64,000 nucleotides of DNA from Castellaniella sp049650445 (GCF_049650445.1 NZ_JBASAD010000016.1:62001-126000); one strand, 5' to 3'. Shown: positions 1-8,951, counted from the first letter of the stretch. A program made the numbers and translations. The notes: generated by a model from the letters alone, not told the origin.

Positions 1-376
1 GAACGGCCACACTGCTGCTGGCGCCGATCTTCGCCATCCATTCACGCAGGGCGGAAATGGTGATTTCCCGGCCGATGATCACCAGGGCGATCAGGGAATC
101 GACGCGGCCCAGGTGCAGCAGGATCAGCAGCGCCGCACAGACCATCAGCTTGTCGGCCACCGGGTCCAGGAAAGCGCCGAAGGCCGAGGTCTGGTTCCAG
201 CGCCGCGCCAGCCAGCCGTCGAACCAGTCGGTGACAGCGGCGACGATGAAGGCAATGGCCGCAACGCCATCGCGCCAGCCCGCCGTCCAGGGATCCGGAA
301 GGTAGAACAGGCCCACGATCAAAGGGATCATGGCGATGCGCAGCCACGTCAGGGCGATGGGAATATTGAACGGCAT
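1..376 (-). CDS. pgsA: CDP-diacylglycerol--glycerol-3-phosphate 3-phosphatidyltransferase (3' end beyond window)
   Basis: Transfers a phosphatidyl group from CDP-diacylglycerol to glycerol-3-phosphate, the committed step of phosphatidylglycerol synthesis in the inner membrane. The visible 125 residues start MPFNIPIALTWLR, a membrane segment typical of PgsA. They contain the complete CDP-alcohol phosphotransferase signature: DG, AR two residues on, then G and two Asp spaced by three (DGWLAR ... GAFLDPVAD, about residues 54-79). The C-terminal third is cut by the window edge. It starts 18 bp after the uvrC stop on the same strand, so the two are probably co-transcribed, a common uvrC-pgsA pairing in proteobacteria. 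Confidence 0.93.
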   Translation of the reverse strand, partial: MPFNIPIALTWLRIAMIPLIVGLFYLPDPWTAGWRDGVAAIAFIVAAVTDWFDGWLARRWNQTSAFGAFLDPVADKLMVCAALLILLHLGRVDSLIALVIIGREITISALREWMAKIGASSSVAV

Positions 377-394
377 GATAGGCGTAATACTACC

Positions 395-2218
395 CTACCG
401 CAGGGCGTGATAGATGCGTTCGGCCAGCGCCTCGGAAATCCCCTCGACGCCACGCAGTTCGTCGATACTGGCGTCCACCACACCGGTGAACCCGCCGAAG
501 CGCGCCAGCAGGTTCTGACGCCGCTGCTTGCCCACGCCCTCGATGTCCTCCAGGCGCGAGACGTTGCGCGCCTTGGCCCGCTTGGCGCGCATGCCGGTGA
601 TGGCGAAGCGGTGGGCCTCGTCGCGGATCTGCGCCACCAGCATCAGGGCGGCGGACTCCACGCCCAGCGCGACCGAGGGCCGGCCATCGACGAAGACCAG
701 GGTCTCCAGGCCGACCTTGCGGTGATCGCCCTTTTTCACGCCAACGATGCGGCTGACGTCCAGGCCCAGTTCGACGAAGACCTGGCGCGCGATCCCGACC
801 TGGCCCTCGCCCCCGTCGATCAGCACCACGTCGGGCATCTCGGCTTCACCGTCGGCCACGCGCGCGTAGCGCCGCGTCAGCGCCTGGCGCATGGCGGCGT
901 AATCGTCGCCCGGCTCGATGCCGGCGATGTTGAATCGCCGGTACAAGGAGGGCTGCATGGCGTGATGGCGGTACACCACGCAGGACGCCTGGGTGGCCTC
1001 GCCTGCCGTATGGCTGATGTCGAAGCATTCGATGTGCAGGGCATCGAGCGCTTCGTCGTCCGTGTCCAGGTCCAGTTCCACGGCCAGCGCCCGGGTGCGC
1101 GCCTCGCGCGCACTGGATTCGGACAGGCGCTGCGCCAGCGCCAGCCGGGCGTTGCGTTGCGCCTGCTCCAGCCAGGCGCGGCGCGCGCCCTGGGGACGGG
1201 TCAGCACCCGGATGCGGTGACCGTGCTGTTCGGCCAGCAGCGGCGCCAGATCCGGGTCGGACAGGGCGTGCGAACACACCAGCACGGGAGGGGCCGGATT
1301 GTCGGCATAGTGCTGGGCCACGAAGGCGCTCAGCACTTCCTCGGCGGATTCATCCTGCGCCTGGGTGGGAAACAGAGGCTTGTCACCCAGATGCCGCCCG
1401 GCTCGCACCATGGCCAGATTGACGCACACGCGTCCGCCCGCCAGCTCCACCGCGATGATGTCGGCGCTGTCGTCGCCCACCTGTTCCATGGTCTGCTGCT
1501 GCAGGACCTTCGCCAGCGCGCGCATCTGGTCGCGCAGCGCGGCGGCCTGCTCGAAGTCCTGGCGTTCGGCGGCGGCGGTCATGCGCCGTTCGATGTCCTC
1601 CAGGACCTCGCTGGCACGGCCTTCCAGGAAACGGATGGCGCGCTCGACGTCGGCCTGGTAGTCCTCCGGCGAGATCAGGTTCACGCACGGCGCGGAGCAG
1701 CGGCCGATCTGATACAGCAGGCAGGGGCGCGTGCGGTGGGCGTAGACGCTGTCCTCGCAGGTGCGCAGGCGAAAGACCTTCTGCAGGATCTGGATGGTTT
1801 CGCGCACCGCCCAGGAATTGGGATAGGGGCCGAAGAAGCGGCCCGGGCCATGCGTGCTGCCCCGGTAGTACACGATGCGCGGGGCCTTGTGCGCGGTCAG
1901 GTGCAGATAGGGATAGGACTTGTCATCCCGGAACAGGATGTTGTAGCGGGGCTTGAGGCGCTTGATCAGGTTGTTTTCCAGGATCAGGGCCTCGGCCTCG
2001 GTGCGCGTGACCGTGATCTCGGTGCGCACCACGCGCGCCAGCATGTGCTCGATGCGCGGACCGTGGCCGGACTTCTGGAAGTACGAACTGACGCGTCGCT
2101 TCAGGTCGCGCGCCTTGCCGACGTACAGGACCTCGTCCTGCGCGTCGATGTGGCGGTAGACCCCCGGCAGGTGCGGCAGATCAGATAGAAAGGTTTTCAG
2201 ATCGAAGGCTTCGGGCAC
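395..2218 (-). CDS. uvrC: Excinuclease ABC subunit C
   Basis: Makes both incisions in UvrABC nucleotide excision repair. The 607 residues match full-length UvrC: an N-terminal GIY-YIG nuclease (GVYR ... YVGKARDLKRR, about residues 18-45), a CxxxC...C cluster (CLLYQIGRCSAPC, around 165-177), a UVR helical motif near 200-235 that contacts UvrB, an RNase H-like second nuclease (DGGEGQ near 467) and a C-terminal helix-hairpin-helix pair (VSRLEDIEGVGKQRR). The start codon is GTG, reading MPEAFDLKTFLSDLPHLPG; the first 38 bp overlap the 3' end of nagZ, which suggests translational coupling. No LexA-like box was noticed upstream; it appears to be expressed with acpS-nagZ and pgsA. Confidence 0.96.
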   Translation of the reverse strand: MPEAFDLKTFLSDLPHLPGVYRHIDAQDEVLYVGKARDLKRRVSSYFQKSGHGPRIEHMLARVVRTEITVTRTEAEALILENNLIKRLKPRYNILFRDDKSYPYLHLTAHKAPRIVYYRGSTHGPGRFFGPYPNSWAVRETIQILQKVFRLRTCEDSVYAHRTRPCLLYQIGRCSAPCVNLISPEDYQADVERAIRFLEGRASEVLEDIERRMTAAAERQDFEQAAALRDQMRALAKVLQQQTMEQVGDDSADIIAVELAGGRVCVNLAMVRAGRHLGDKPLFPTQAQDESAEEVLSAFVAQHYADNPAPPVLVCSHALSDPDLAPLLAEQHGHRIRVLTRPQGARRAWLEQAQRNARLALAQRLSESSAREARTRALAVELDLDTDDEALDALHIECFDISHTAGEATQASCVVYRHHAMQPSLYRRFNIAGIEPGDDYAAMRQALTRRYARVADGEAEMPDVVLIDGGEGQVGIARQVFVELGLDVSRIVGVKKGDHRKVGLETLVFVDGRPSVALGVESAALMLVAQIRDEAHRFAITGMRAKRAKARNVSRLEDIEGVGKQRRQNLLARFGGFTGVVDASIDELRGVEGISEALAERIYHALR

Positions 2219-3257
2219 GGAGATACCTCGGATCGGACAGCAGCCCCGTCCAGTCGGGCGCGGGCCGGGACGGCATCAGCCGCCGGATGCGGCGCACGGC
2301 CTGAGGGTCCAGAGAGCGGTCCGCCAGCGCCGTCAGCAGTTCGTCGGCCAGATCGGGGCGGTTGCAGACCAGCACCATGTCGCAGCCGGCCTCCAGCGCG
2401 GCCCGGGCCCGGTCATGGATGTCGCCGGCCACGCTCGCGCCTTCCATCGTCAGGTCGTCCGAGAACACCACACCGTCATATTCCAGTTGACCGCGCAGGA
2501 TGTCGGTCACCCAGCGGCGCGAGAACCCGGCCGGTTCAGGCGCCACCCGGGGATAGATGACGTGGGCCGGCATCACGGCCGGCAGCGCCAGGTCGCCCAG
2601 CCAGCGGTACGGCGCGGCGTCCGCGTCCAGAATCTCGTCCAGCGGCCGTTCGTCCACGGGAATCGCCAGGTGGGAATCGGCCGCCACCGCGCCGTGACCG
2701 GGAAAATGCTTGCCGCAGGCCGCCATGCCGGCCTGGGACAGGCCCTGGACCAGCGCGCGGGCCAGCAGGGCCACGATCACCGGGTCCTCGTGGAGCGCCC
2801 GGTTGCCGATCACCTCGCTGACCCCGTAATCCAGGTCCAGCACGGGCGTGAAGCTGAAGTCCACGCCGCAGGCCCGCAATTCACTGGCCAGCACGAAGCC
2901 GGTTTCGGTCGCCCCGCGCAGGGCCGCCTGGGGATCGCGGTCGTACCACTGGCCGAAGACCCGCATCGCCGGCAGCGGGGTGAAACCGTCCGTACGGAAA
3001 CGCTGCACCCGGCCGCCTTCGTGATCCACGGCGATCAGCAGGGGCTCGTCGCGTGCATCGTGGATCGCAGCGCACAGCGCGGTCAGTTGGGCCCGGTCGG
3101 CGAAATTGCGCGCGAACAGGATCACGCCCCCGACCTGGGGATGGCGCAGGCGCGCGCGTTCGGCGTCGGTCAGTTCCAGCCCGGCCACGTCGACCATGAC
3201 GGGGCCGGGGGCCTGGGGGGAGCGATCGCCGGGAAGCGGATGCTGTGGCGTGGTCAT
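2181..3257 (-). CDS. nagZ: Beta-N-acetylhexosaminidase
   Basis: Cytoplasmic glycoside hydrolase family 3 enzyme that removes N-acetylglucosamine from anhydromuropeptides during peptidoglycan recycling; in many Gram-negatives its products influence AmpR-type beta-lactamase induction. The 358 residues carry the NagZ loop KHFPGHG followed by DSH (about 181-193, containing the catalytic His/Asp pair) and the SDDLTMEG nucleophile motif (Asp near 272). There is no signal peptide, as expected. The ATG overlaps the acpS stop by 4 bp (ATGA) and the 3' end overlaps uvrC, placing it in an acpS-nagZ-uvrC-pgsA unit. Confidence 0.95.
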   Translation of the reverse strand: MTTPQHPLPGDRSPQAPGPVMVDVAGLELTDAERARLRHPQVGGVILFARNFADRAQLTALCAAIHDARDEPLLIAVDHEGGRVQRFRTDGFTPLPAMRVFGQWYDRDPQAALRGATETGFVLASELRACGVDFSFTPVLDLDYGVSEVIGNRALHEDPVIVALLARALVQGLSQAGMAACGKHFPGHGAVAADSHLAIPVDERPLDEILDADAAPYRWLGDLALPAVMPAHVIYPRVAPEPAGFSRRWVTDILRGQLEYDGVVFSDDLTMEGASVAGDIHDRARAALEAGCDMVLVCNRPDLADELLTALADRSLDPQAVRRIRRLMPSRPAPDWTGLLSDPRYLRARSLRSENLSI

Positions 3258-3691
3258 GCTGGGGTTTCCTTGGGATGAGGCACGGAGGGCAGCGCCTCGA
3301 TGACGACGAAGGCCGACACGATATCGGCCTCGTCGGTCATGGACACGTGCGCCCGGCCGAAACGAGTGGCGTACCAGTCGGCCAGGGGGCCGGACAGGCG
3401 GATTTCGGGCGCCCCGCCGGGTCGGTTCAGGATCTGCACCCGCGACCAGGTCATGGGCATGTGGATGCCCAGCCCGATCGCCTTGGAGAAGGCTTCCTTG
3501 GCCGCGAAGCGGGTCGCCAGATAGAGGATGCCCCGGCGCGGGTCACGTGCCCGGCGGCGGGCGTGCACGAGTTGCTCGTCCGCCCCCAGGATGCGGTGGA
3601 CCAGGCGGTCACCGTGCCGCGCGTAGATGCGCTCGATGCGCTCGACCCGCAGCAGATCGGTGCCGATGCCGGCGATGGCTCCAGTGGACAC
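3254..3691 (-). CDS. acpS: Holo-[acyl-carrier-protein] synthase
   Basis: Transfers 4'-phosphopantetheine from CoA to a Ser of apo-ACP, activating fatty-acid synthesis. The 145 residues start with GIGTDLLRVERI, containing the metal-binding Asp, and have the second metal/substrate motif FAAKEAFSKAIG (around 61-72). The start is GTG (VSTGAIAG), chosen because a perfect GGAGGT Shine-Dalgarno lies at 3698-3703, six bases upstream of the GTG; no nearby ATG is in frame. It overlaps nagZ by 4 bp and is the first visible gene of the acpS-nagZ-uvrC-pgsA block. Confidence 0.95.
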   Translation of the reverse strand: MSTGAIAGIGTDLLRVERIERIYARHGDRLVHRILGADEQLVHARRRARDPRRGILYLATRFAAKEAFSKAIGLGIHMPMTWSRVQILNRPGGAPEIRLSGPLADWYATRFGRAHVSMTDEADIVSAFVVIEALPSVPHPKETPA

Positions 3692-3774
3692 AGGAAGACC
3701 TCCGAAGAAACGTCGATGGGCATGCCTGCGGCCGACGCCCGAGGCGCGGTCTGCGGCAGGCTGCCGTCACAGCC

Positions 3775-4320
3775 TCACAGCCGGATGAAATGTTCCCGGT
3801 AGTGCTTGAGCTCGTTGATCGATTCCTCGATATCGGCCAGGGCCTCGTGCTTGCTGGCCTTGACGAAGCTGCGATAGACCTCGGGCTTCCAGCGCAGGGA
3901 CAGTTCCTTGAGCGTACTGACGTCCAGATTGCGGTAATGGAAGTACGCCTCCAGCCGGGGCATGTACTTGACCATGAAGCGGCGGTCCTGGCCGATGGTG
4001 TTGCCGCACATCGGCGATTTGCCGGCCGGCACCAGCGGGGCCAGGAATCCCAGCAGGATGTCCTCGACGTCCGATTCGGTCAGGGTCGAGGCCTTGACCT
4101 TGTCGATCAGACCGCTCTTGCCGTGAGTGGACTGGTTCCATTTGTCCATGCCGTCGAGCACGGCGGCGTCCTGGTGGATCACCAGCACCGGCGCCTGCGC
4201 CACCGGCGTCAGATCGGGTTCGGTGACGACCATGGCGATTTCCAGGACACGCTCTTTTTCGGGGTCCAGACCCGACATTTCCATGTCCAGCCAGATCAGG
4301 CGCTGATCGTTCGCAGCCAT
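3775..4320 (-). CDS. orn: Oligoribonuclease
   Basis: DEDDh 3'-5' exoribonuclease that degrades two- to five-nucleotide RNAs (and pGpG from cyclic-di-GMP) to mononucleotides; it is essential in several gammaproteobacteria. The 181-residue length is normal. Motif I is visible as LIWLDMEMSGLDPEKERVLEIA (Asp12, Glu14), with an ExxV motif II region and a C-terminal HxxxxD-type motif (KHEALADIEESINEL) supplying the DEDDh His and Asp. It is transcribed divergently from the M48 protease, with only 55 bp between start codons. Confidence 0.96.
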   Translation of the reverse strand: MAANDQRLIWLDMEMSGLDPEKERVLEIAMVVTEPDLTPVAQAPVLVIHQDAAVLDGMDKWNQSTHGKSGLIDKVKASTLTESDVEDILLGFLAPLVPAGKSPMCGNTIGQDRRFMVKYMPRLEAYFHYRNLDVSTLKELSLRWKPEVYRSFVKASKHEALADIEESINELKHYREHFIRL

Positions 4321-4375
4321 ATCCTATAATCCTTTGCTTGCAAAGAACCGATTTTCGCACATTGGCCGGACGGAC

Positions 4376-5620
4376 ATGCTGACCATCCTGTTTCTCGCCT
4401 GCCTGATGGGCGACCTGCTCCTGCGCTACTGGCTGGCGCGCCGACAGATCCGCCACGTGCTCGCGCACCGCGACGCGGTCCCCGCCGTCTTCGCCGACCG
4501 CATCGGTCTGCACAGCCACCAGCGAGCCGCCGACTACACCGTGGCCCGCGCCCAGTTGTCCATGGTCGAACGCATCGTCGAGGCCGGCGTGCTGCTGGCC
4601 CTGACCCTGCTGGGCGGCCTGCAGACCCTGGACCTGATGCTGGGCTCCGTCATCGAATCCGAACTCTGGCGCCAGATGGCCCTGGTCGGTGCCGTGCTGG
4701 CCCTGCTGGGGGCCGTCGGACTGGTCTTTTCCGCCTGGCGCACCTTCCGCCTGGAAGCCCGCTTCGGCTTCAACCGCATGACGCCTCGCCTGTTCATCTC
4801 CGATGCCCTCAAAATGCTGGCCGTCACCCTGGTGCTGGGCGTCCCGCTGCTGGCTGCCATCCTGTGGATCATGAAATCCGCCGGCACCGACTGGGCCTGG
4901 TGGGCCTGGGGCGTCTGGGTGGGTTTCAATCTGCTGGTCCTGTGGCTGTACCCCAGCTTCATCGCCCCGCTGTTCAACCGCTTCACCCCGCTGAACGACC
5001 CCGAGCTGGACGAACGCATCCACACCCTGGCCAAACGCTGCCATTTCGGCCTGTCGGGCCTGTTCGTCATGGACGGTTCGCGGCGCTCCGCCCACGGTAA
5101 CGCCTATTTCACCGGGTTCGGCCGCCACCGCCGCATCGTGTTCTTCGACACCCTGCTCTCGCGCCTGAACACCGACGAGGTCGAGGCCGTCCTGGCCCAC
5201 GAACTGGGCCACTTCGCCCACCGCCACATCCTGCGGCGCATCATCGTCAGCTTCGTGACGGCCGGCGTGCTGCTGCACCTGCTGGCCTGGCTGTCCACCC
5301 AGCTCTGGTTCTACACCGGCCTGGGCGTCATCCCGCAATTGGGGCGGCCCAATGACGGCCTGGCCCTGGTATTGTTCATGCTGGCCCTGCCGGTGCTGAC
5401 GTTCTGGTCCACGCCGATCGCCAGCCTGCTGTCGCGGCGCGACGAATTCCAGGCCGACCGCTACGCGGTGCAGCAATGCGGCGCGACGCACCTGGCCAGC
5501 GCGCTGGTCAAGCTCTATGACGACAACGCCGCCACGCTGACGCCGGACCCGATCCATTCCGCCTGGTACGACAGCCACCCGCCGGCCCCCGTGCGCATCG
5601 CGCATCTGCGCGATGGCTGA
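4376..5620 (+). CDS. M48 family (Ste24-type) membrane zinc metalloprotease
   Basis: A 414-residue integral membrane protease of the Ste24/CAAX prenyl protease 1 type; the bacterial substrate is unknown. The zinc site HELGH is at residues 275-279 with the third ligand Glu in the downstream DEFQADRYA motif. Several hydrophobic segments surround it (about 1-20, 70-90, 150-200, 295-360). I start at the ATG giving MLTILFLACLMGD; an upstream in-frame TTG at 4334 would add 14 poor residues. A TATAAT hexamer at 4325-4330 may be the -10 of this gene. Its stop overlaps rsgA by 8 bp, suggesting coupled translation. Confidence 0.9.
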   Translation: MLTILFLACLMGDLLLRYWLARRQIRHVLAHRDAVPAVFADRIGLHSHQRAADYTVARAQLSMVERIVEAGVLLALTLLGGLQTLDLMLGSVIESELWRQMALVGAVLALLGAVGLVFSAWRTFRLEARFGFNRMTPRLFISDALKMLAVTLVLGVPLLAAILWIMKSAGTDWAWWAWGVWVGFNLLVLWLYPSFIAPLFNRFTPLNDPELDERIHTLAKRCHFGLSGLFVMDGSRRSAHGNAYFTGFGRHRRIVFFDTLLSRLNTDEVEAVLAHELGHFAHRHILRRIIVSFVTAGVLLHLLAWLSTQLWFYTGLGVIPQLGRPNDGLALVLFMLALPVLTFWSTPIASLLSRRDEFQADRYAVQQCGATHLASALVKLYDDNAATLTPDPIHSAWYDSHPPAPVRIAHLRDG

Positions 5621-6512
5621 ACCCGCTGCGCTGGGAGGCCGCGTCGTTGCCGCCCACGGACGCCACTACGACGTCGAGATCGAGGACGGCAGCCGGCGCC
5701 AGTGCTACACGCGGGGCAAGAAGGCCGGCCCCGCCGTGGGCGACCAGGTGCGCGTGCGCCCCGAAGGCCGCCAGGAAGGCGTCATCCTCGACATCCTGCC
5801 ACGCCGCAATCTGTTCTACCGCTCTGATGCCCAGCGCAGTAAGCAGTTCGCCGCCAACATCGACCAGTTGCTGCTGGTGCTGGCCCCCGAGCCCGAGTTT
5901 TCCGACGACCTGATGGGCCGCGCCCTGGTGGCGGCCGCCAGCGCCGGGGTGCCCGCCCTGATCGTGCTGAACAAGGCCGACCTGCCCGGCGCCGCTGCCG
6001 CCCGCGCGCGGCTGGCGACCGTAGAATCCCTGGGCACGCCCGTCCTGATGCTCAGCGCCCTGGACACGACGCAGGTCCAGAATCTGTTGGGTCCCCACCT
6101 GCAGGACCGCCTGACGCTGCTGCTGGGCCAAAGCGGCATGGGCAAGTCCACCCTGCTCAACGCGCTGGTGCCCGAGGCGCTGGCGGCGACCCAGGCGCAT
6201 TCCGAAGCCCTGGGCACCGGCCGCCACACCACGACTCGCACACAACTCTACCCCCTGCCCGGGGGCGGCGGCCTGATCGACTCGCCCGGCTTCCAGGCCT
6301 TCGGCCTGCAGCACCTGAGCGCCCACGACATCGAGCAGGGTTTCCCGGAATTCGCGGAACCGATCGCTGAATGCCGCTTCTACAACTGCACCCACCGCCA
6401 CGAACCGGGCTGCGGCGTGCTGGCCGCCATCGAACGCGGCGAGGTCCGCGCCGAGCGCCATGCGCTGTACATGCGGATCCTGGCGGAAAACGAGGCGGCA
6501 CGGCGATACTAG
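5613..6512 (+). CDS. rsgA: Ribosome small-subunit-dependent GTPase A
   Basis: Circularly permuted GTPase that acts late in 30S subunit maturation. The 299 residues show an N-terminal OB fold (about 10-75), then the permuted G motifs: NKAD (G4) first, then the P-loop GQSGMGKST (about 172-180), then DSPG (G3), followed by the C-terminal zinc-binding Cys/His cluster (CRFYNCTHRHEPGCGV). The ATG lies inside the end of the preceding protease gene. This order (orn, Ste24 protease, rsgA) is familiar from Bordetella relatives. Confidence 0.96.
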   Translation: MAEPAALGGRVVAAHGRHYDVEIEDGSRRQCYTRGKKAGPAVGDQVRVRPEGRQEGVILDILPRRNLFYRSDAQRSKQFAANIDQLLLVLAPEPEFSDDLMGRALVAAASAGVPALIVLNKADLPGAAAARARLATVESLGTPVLMLSALDTTQVQNLLGPHLQDRLTLLLGQSGMGKSTLLNALVPEALAATQAHSEALGTGRHTTTRTQLYPLPGGGGLIDSPGFQAFGLQHLSAHDIEQGFPEFAEPIAECRFYNCTHRHEPGCGVLAAIERGEVRAERHALYMRILAENEAARRY

Positions 6513-6598
6513 CCCAGTGACCCGGGGCCGGGGGGGACCCCGGTCACGCGGGCACGGCGCCTCGTTTTCGTTCCCCGCACTGGTCCGGCGACCCGGGT

Positions 6599-6625
6599 TG
6601 TCACAAAATGGGAACCTCGACCGTC
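6599..6625 (+). promoter_or_regulatory. Predicted ECF41-type promoter of the sigma factor gene
   Basis: TGTCACA (6599-6605), 16 bp, then CGTC (6622-6625). This matches the described ECF41 target motif and lies directly before the ECF41 sigma gene, implying autoregulation. The CGTC element is only 11 bp from the ATG at 6637, so the transcript would have almost no leader. Confidence 0.8.
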
Positions 6626-6636
6626 TGGATGCCGAC

Positions 6637-7542
6637 ATGAGCGACGCCACCTTCACATTCAATCACCACCGCCCCCGCCTGCAGAGCATCGCTTACCGCA
6701 TGCTCGGATCGTGGGCCGAGGCCGAGGACGTCGTCCAGGACGCCTGGCTCAAATGGCACGCGGCGGACCGGGGTGCCCTGGCCAACGTCGAGGCGTGGCT
6801 GGTCTCCGTCACGACCCGGCTGTCCATCGACCGGCTCCGGGCAGCCAAGGCCCGGCGGGAACACTACGTCGGCGCCTGGCTCCCGGAGCCCGGCCTGGCG
6901 GACCTGGCCGACCCCGCGCCCTCGCCAGAGCAGGCGCTGGAGCGCTCGCACGACGTCTCCTACGCCCTGCTGGCCGTGCTGGAACGGCTCTCGCCCGAAG
7001 CGCGCGCAGCCTTCCTGCTGCGGGACGTGTTCGACGAGGGCTACGACGAGATTGCCCGGGTGCTGGACCGGACCGAGGCCGCCTGCCGCCAGTTGGTGCA
7101 TCGCGCCCGGGTCCGACTGAAGGACGAACGCAAGCCGGCGCCCGTGAATCCCGAAGCGCAGCGGAGCCTGCTCCAGGCTTTCGCCCAGGCCGCCTCGACG
7201 GGCGATTTCACGGCGCTCAAGTCGGTGCTGGCGGCCGACGCCCAACTGGTCGGCGACGGCGGCGGCAAGGTCGCCAGCTTCGGCGTGCCGCTGCTGGGTG
7301 GACAGCGCATCGCGCAGCTCTACCTGGCGACCTGCCTGCGCTTCCGCGGCCGGGTCCGCTGCGAGATCGCCCTCGCCGACGGCCAATGGCGGCTGCTGCG
7401 CTTCATCGAGGGCAAGCTCGAATCGGCGCAATACCTGGAGACCGACGGCACGCGCATCACTCGCATCCACGCGCAGCGCAATCCCGACAAGCTCGCGCGG
7501 CTGGCGCAGACCCTGGGCCGCGAACTGAGCGTGCAGCCCTGA
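6637..7542 (+). CDS. RNA polymerase sigma factor, ECF41 (SigJ-like) family
   Basis: A 301-residue extracytoplasmic-function sigma factor with an extra C-terminal regulatory domain. Sigma region 2 (about 10-75: YRMLGSWAEAEDVVQDAWLKW) and region 4 (about 105-160) are followed by a SnoaL-like domain (about 175-295). Two ECF41 hallmarks are visible: WLPEP (81-85) in the linker and DGGGK (207-211) in the extension. In this family the C-terminal extension takes the place of a separate anti-sigma factor. The upstream reading frame extends to 6460 inside rsgA; I choose the ATG at 6637, 12 residues before region 2, because it lies just after the predicted promoter. No Shine-Dalgarno is evident. The downstream operon carries the decarboxylase, epimerase and oxidoreductase classes known to accompany ECF41 genes. 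Confidence 0.93.
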   Translation: MSDATFTFNHHRPRLQSIAYRMLGSWAEAEDVVQDAWLKWHAADRGALANVEAWLVSVTTRLSIDRLRAAKARREHYVGAWLPEPGLADLADPAPSPEQALERSHDVSYALLAVLERLSPEARAAFLLRDVFDEGYDEIARVLDRTEAACRQLVHRARVRLKDERKPAPVNPEAQRSLLQAFAQAASTGDFTALKSVLAADAQLVGDGGGKVASFGVPLLGGQRIAQLYLATCLRFRGRVRCEIALADGQWRLLRFIEGKLESAQYLETDGTRITRIHAQRNPDKLARLAQTLGRELSVQP

Positions 7543-7598
7543 GCCTCGGACCGGGGCCGGCGCCGGGGCGCTGGAATGAAAATTTTTTTGGATGATGC

Positions 7599-7625
7599 CG
7601 TCACAGGCCGGCATCGCCGTCCGTC
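7599..7625 (+). promoter_or_regulatory. Predicted ECF41-dependent promoter of the downstream operon
   Basis: CGTCACA (7599-7605), 16 bp, then CGTC (7622-7625). It has the same spacing as the element before the sigma gene and differs only at the first base of the -35 box. It lies 40 bp upstream of the decarboxylase ATG at 7666, leaving room for a normal leader. Confidence 0.78.
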
Positions 7626-7665
7626 TTGAGTGTGAACCCTTCAACTTCCCACTCGAGGTGATTCC

Positions 7666-8124
7666 ATGTCGCACCCCCGCCTGAACTGGACGGACATCGC
7701 GCCCAAGACCTACAAGGCCATGGCCGGCGTCAATGCCACCCTCTCCAACTCCACCCTGGGACCGATCCTGACGGACCTGATCCAGACCCGCGTCTCGCAG
7801 ATCAACGGCTGCGCCTTCTGCCTGGACATGCACGCGCGCGACCTGCGCAAGCACGGCGAAACCTGGCAACGCATCAACAGCCTCTCGACCTGGCGCGAGA
7901 CCGAGCTGTACAGCGCCCGTGAACGGGCGGCGCTGAACTGGGCCGAGACCATGACCCGCCTGGCCGACCGGCACAGCGACCGGGACGCCGACTTCGAGGC
8001 GCTCCAGGCCGAGTTCGACGACCAGGAAATCGTCGAGCTCTGCTGGGCGGTCGCCGCGATCAACGCCTGGAACCGGATGGCCATCGGCATGAGCGCCCCG
8101 ATTCCAGCAAAACCGATCGACTGA
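7666..8124 (+). CDS. Carboxymuconolactone decarboxylase / AhpD-like protein
   Basis: A 152-residue all-helical CMD-fold protein with the AhpD-type redox pair: CAFC followed by HARD (NGCAFCLDMHARDLRK, about residues 47-62), so it is more likely a thiol peroxidase or peroxide-detoxification protein than a true decarboxylase. It is the first gene after the predicted ECF41-dependent promoter. CMD proteins are one of the three classes (with oxidoreductases and epimerases) characteristically linked to ECF41 sigma factors. Its substrate cannot be read from the sequence. Confidence 0.9.
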   Translation: MSHPRLNWTDIAPKTYKAMAGVNATLSNSTLGPILTDLIQTRVSQINGCAFCLDMHARDLRKHGETWQRINSLSTWRETELYSARERAALNWAETMTRLADRHSDRDADFEALQAEFDDQEIVELCWAVAAINAWNRMAIGMSAPIPAKPID

Positions 8125-8195
8125 TCGCGGCCCTCCCCGCCGTGTCCCGGAAGGGCGCGCGCCCTCTCCGTTCCATTCTCATGCAAGGAATCCCG

Positions 8196-8951
8196 ATGCA
8201 CATCGTTATTATCGGCGGCACCGGCCTCATCGGCCGCAAGCTCTCGGCGCGCCTGAAGCAGGCGGGCCACACCGTGCTCGCCGCCTCGCCCTCCTCAGGC
8301 GTGAACTCGGTAACCGGCGAAGGCCTGGACCGGGCGCTGGCAAGCGCCGAGGTCCTGATCGACGTCACCAACTCCCCTTCCTTCGAGGAAAGCGCCGTGA
8401 TGGCGTTCTTCTGCACTTCCACCGGCAAGCTCCTGCGCGCCGGCCGGGATGCCGGCATCCGCCACTACGTCGCGCTTTCCGTGGTCGGTTCCGAACGCCT
8501 GCCCGACAGCGGATACTTTCGCGCCAAAATCGCCCAGGAGGCCCTGATCGCGGACGGCCCGCTCCCCTACACCATCGTCCGGGCAACACAGTTTTTTGAG
8601 TTCTTGGGCTCCATCGCCCAGTCCTTCACGCGGGACGGTGCCATCCGCGCGCCCGCCGCCCTACTGCAGCCGATGGCCGCGGACGACGTCGCCGCGGCGC
8701 TCGCTCGGGTCGCCATCGAGCCGCCCTTGAACGGCATGCGCGAGGTCGCGGGCCCCGCACCGTTCCATCTGACCGATCTGCTGCGCAAGACGCTCCCGGC
8801 GTCGGCTGCGGCGGAAATCGTCCGGGACGACGACGCGCTGTATTTCGGCGACCGGATCGGCGACACGACCCTGATGCCCGGCGCGCAGGCCAGGCTCGGA
8901 ACCCTGCCCCTGGAAAGCTGGCTGGCGGCCCAGGCCGCGCCGGCCCGCTGA
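8196..8951 (+). CDS. NAD(P)-binding epimerase/NmrA-like reductase
   Basis: A 251-residue atypical short-chain dehydrogenase with the dinucleotide motif GGTGLIG near the N-terminus (MHIVIIGGTGLIGRKL) and the extended-SDR/NmrA pattern (HYVALSVVGSERLPDSGYFRAKI, with Tyr-x3-Lys, and YTIVRATQFFEF). The start is the ATG at 8196, with AAGGAA at 8185-8190 and the Rossmann motif beginning at once; an upstream in-frame start would add 18 unlikely residues. It is the epimerase-type member of the ECF41 module. Its TGA shares one base with the next gene's ATG, so the two are translationally coupled. Confidence 0.88.
   Translation: MHIVIIGGTGLIGRKLSARLKQAGHTVLAASPSSGVNSVTGEGLDRALASAEVLIDVTNSPSFEESAVMAFFCTSTGKLLRAGRDAGIRHYVALSVVGSERLPDSGYFRAKIAQEALIADGPLPYTIVRATQFFEFLGSIAQSFTRDGAIRAPAALLQPMAADDVAAALARVAIEPPLNGMREVAGPAPFHLTDLLRKTLPASAAAEIVRDDDALYFGDRIGDTTLMPGAQARLGTLPLESWLAAQAAPAR

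Noticed and set aside
113..2188. A 691-codon frame antisense to uvrC
   Set aside because: Shadow of uvrC; no domain and no Shine-Dalgarno.
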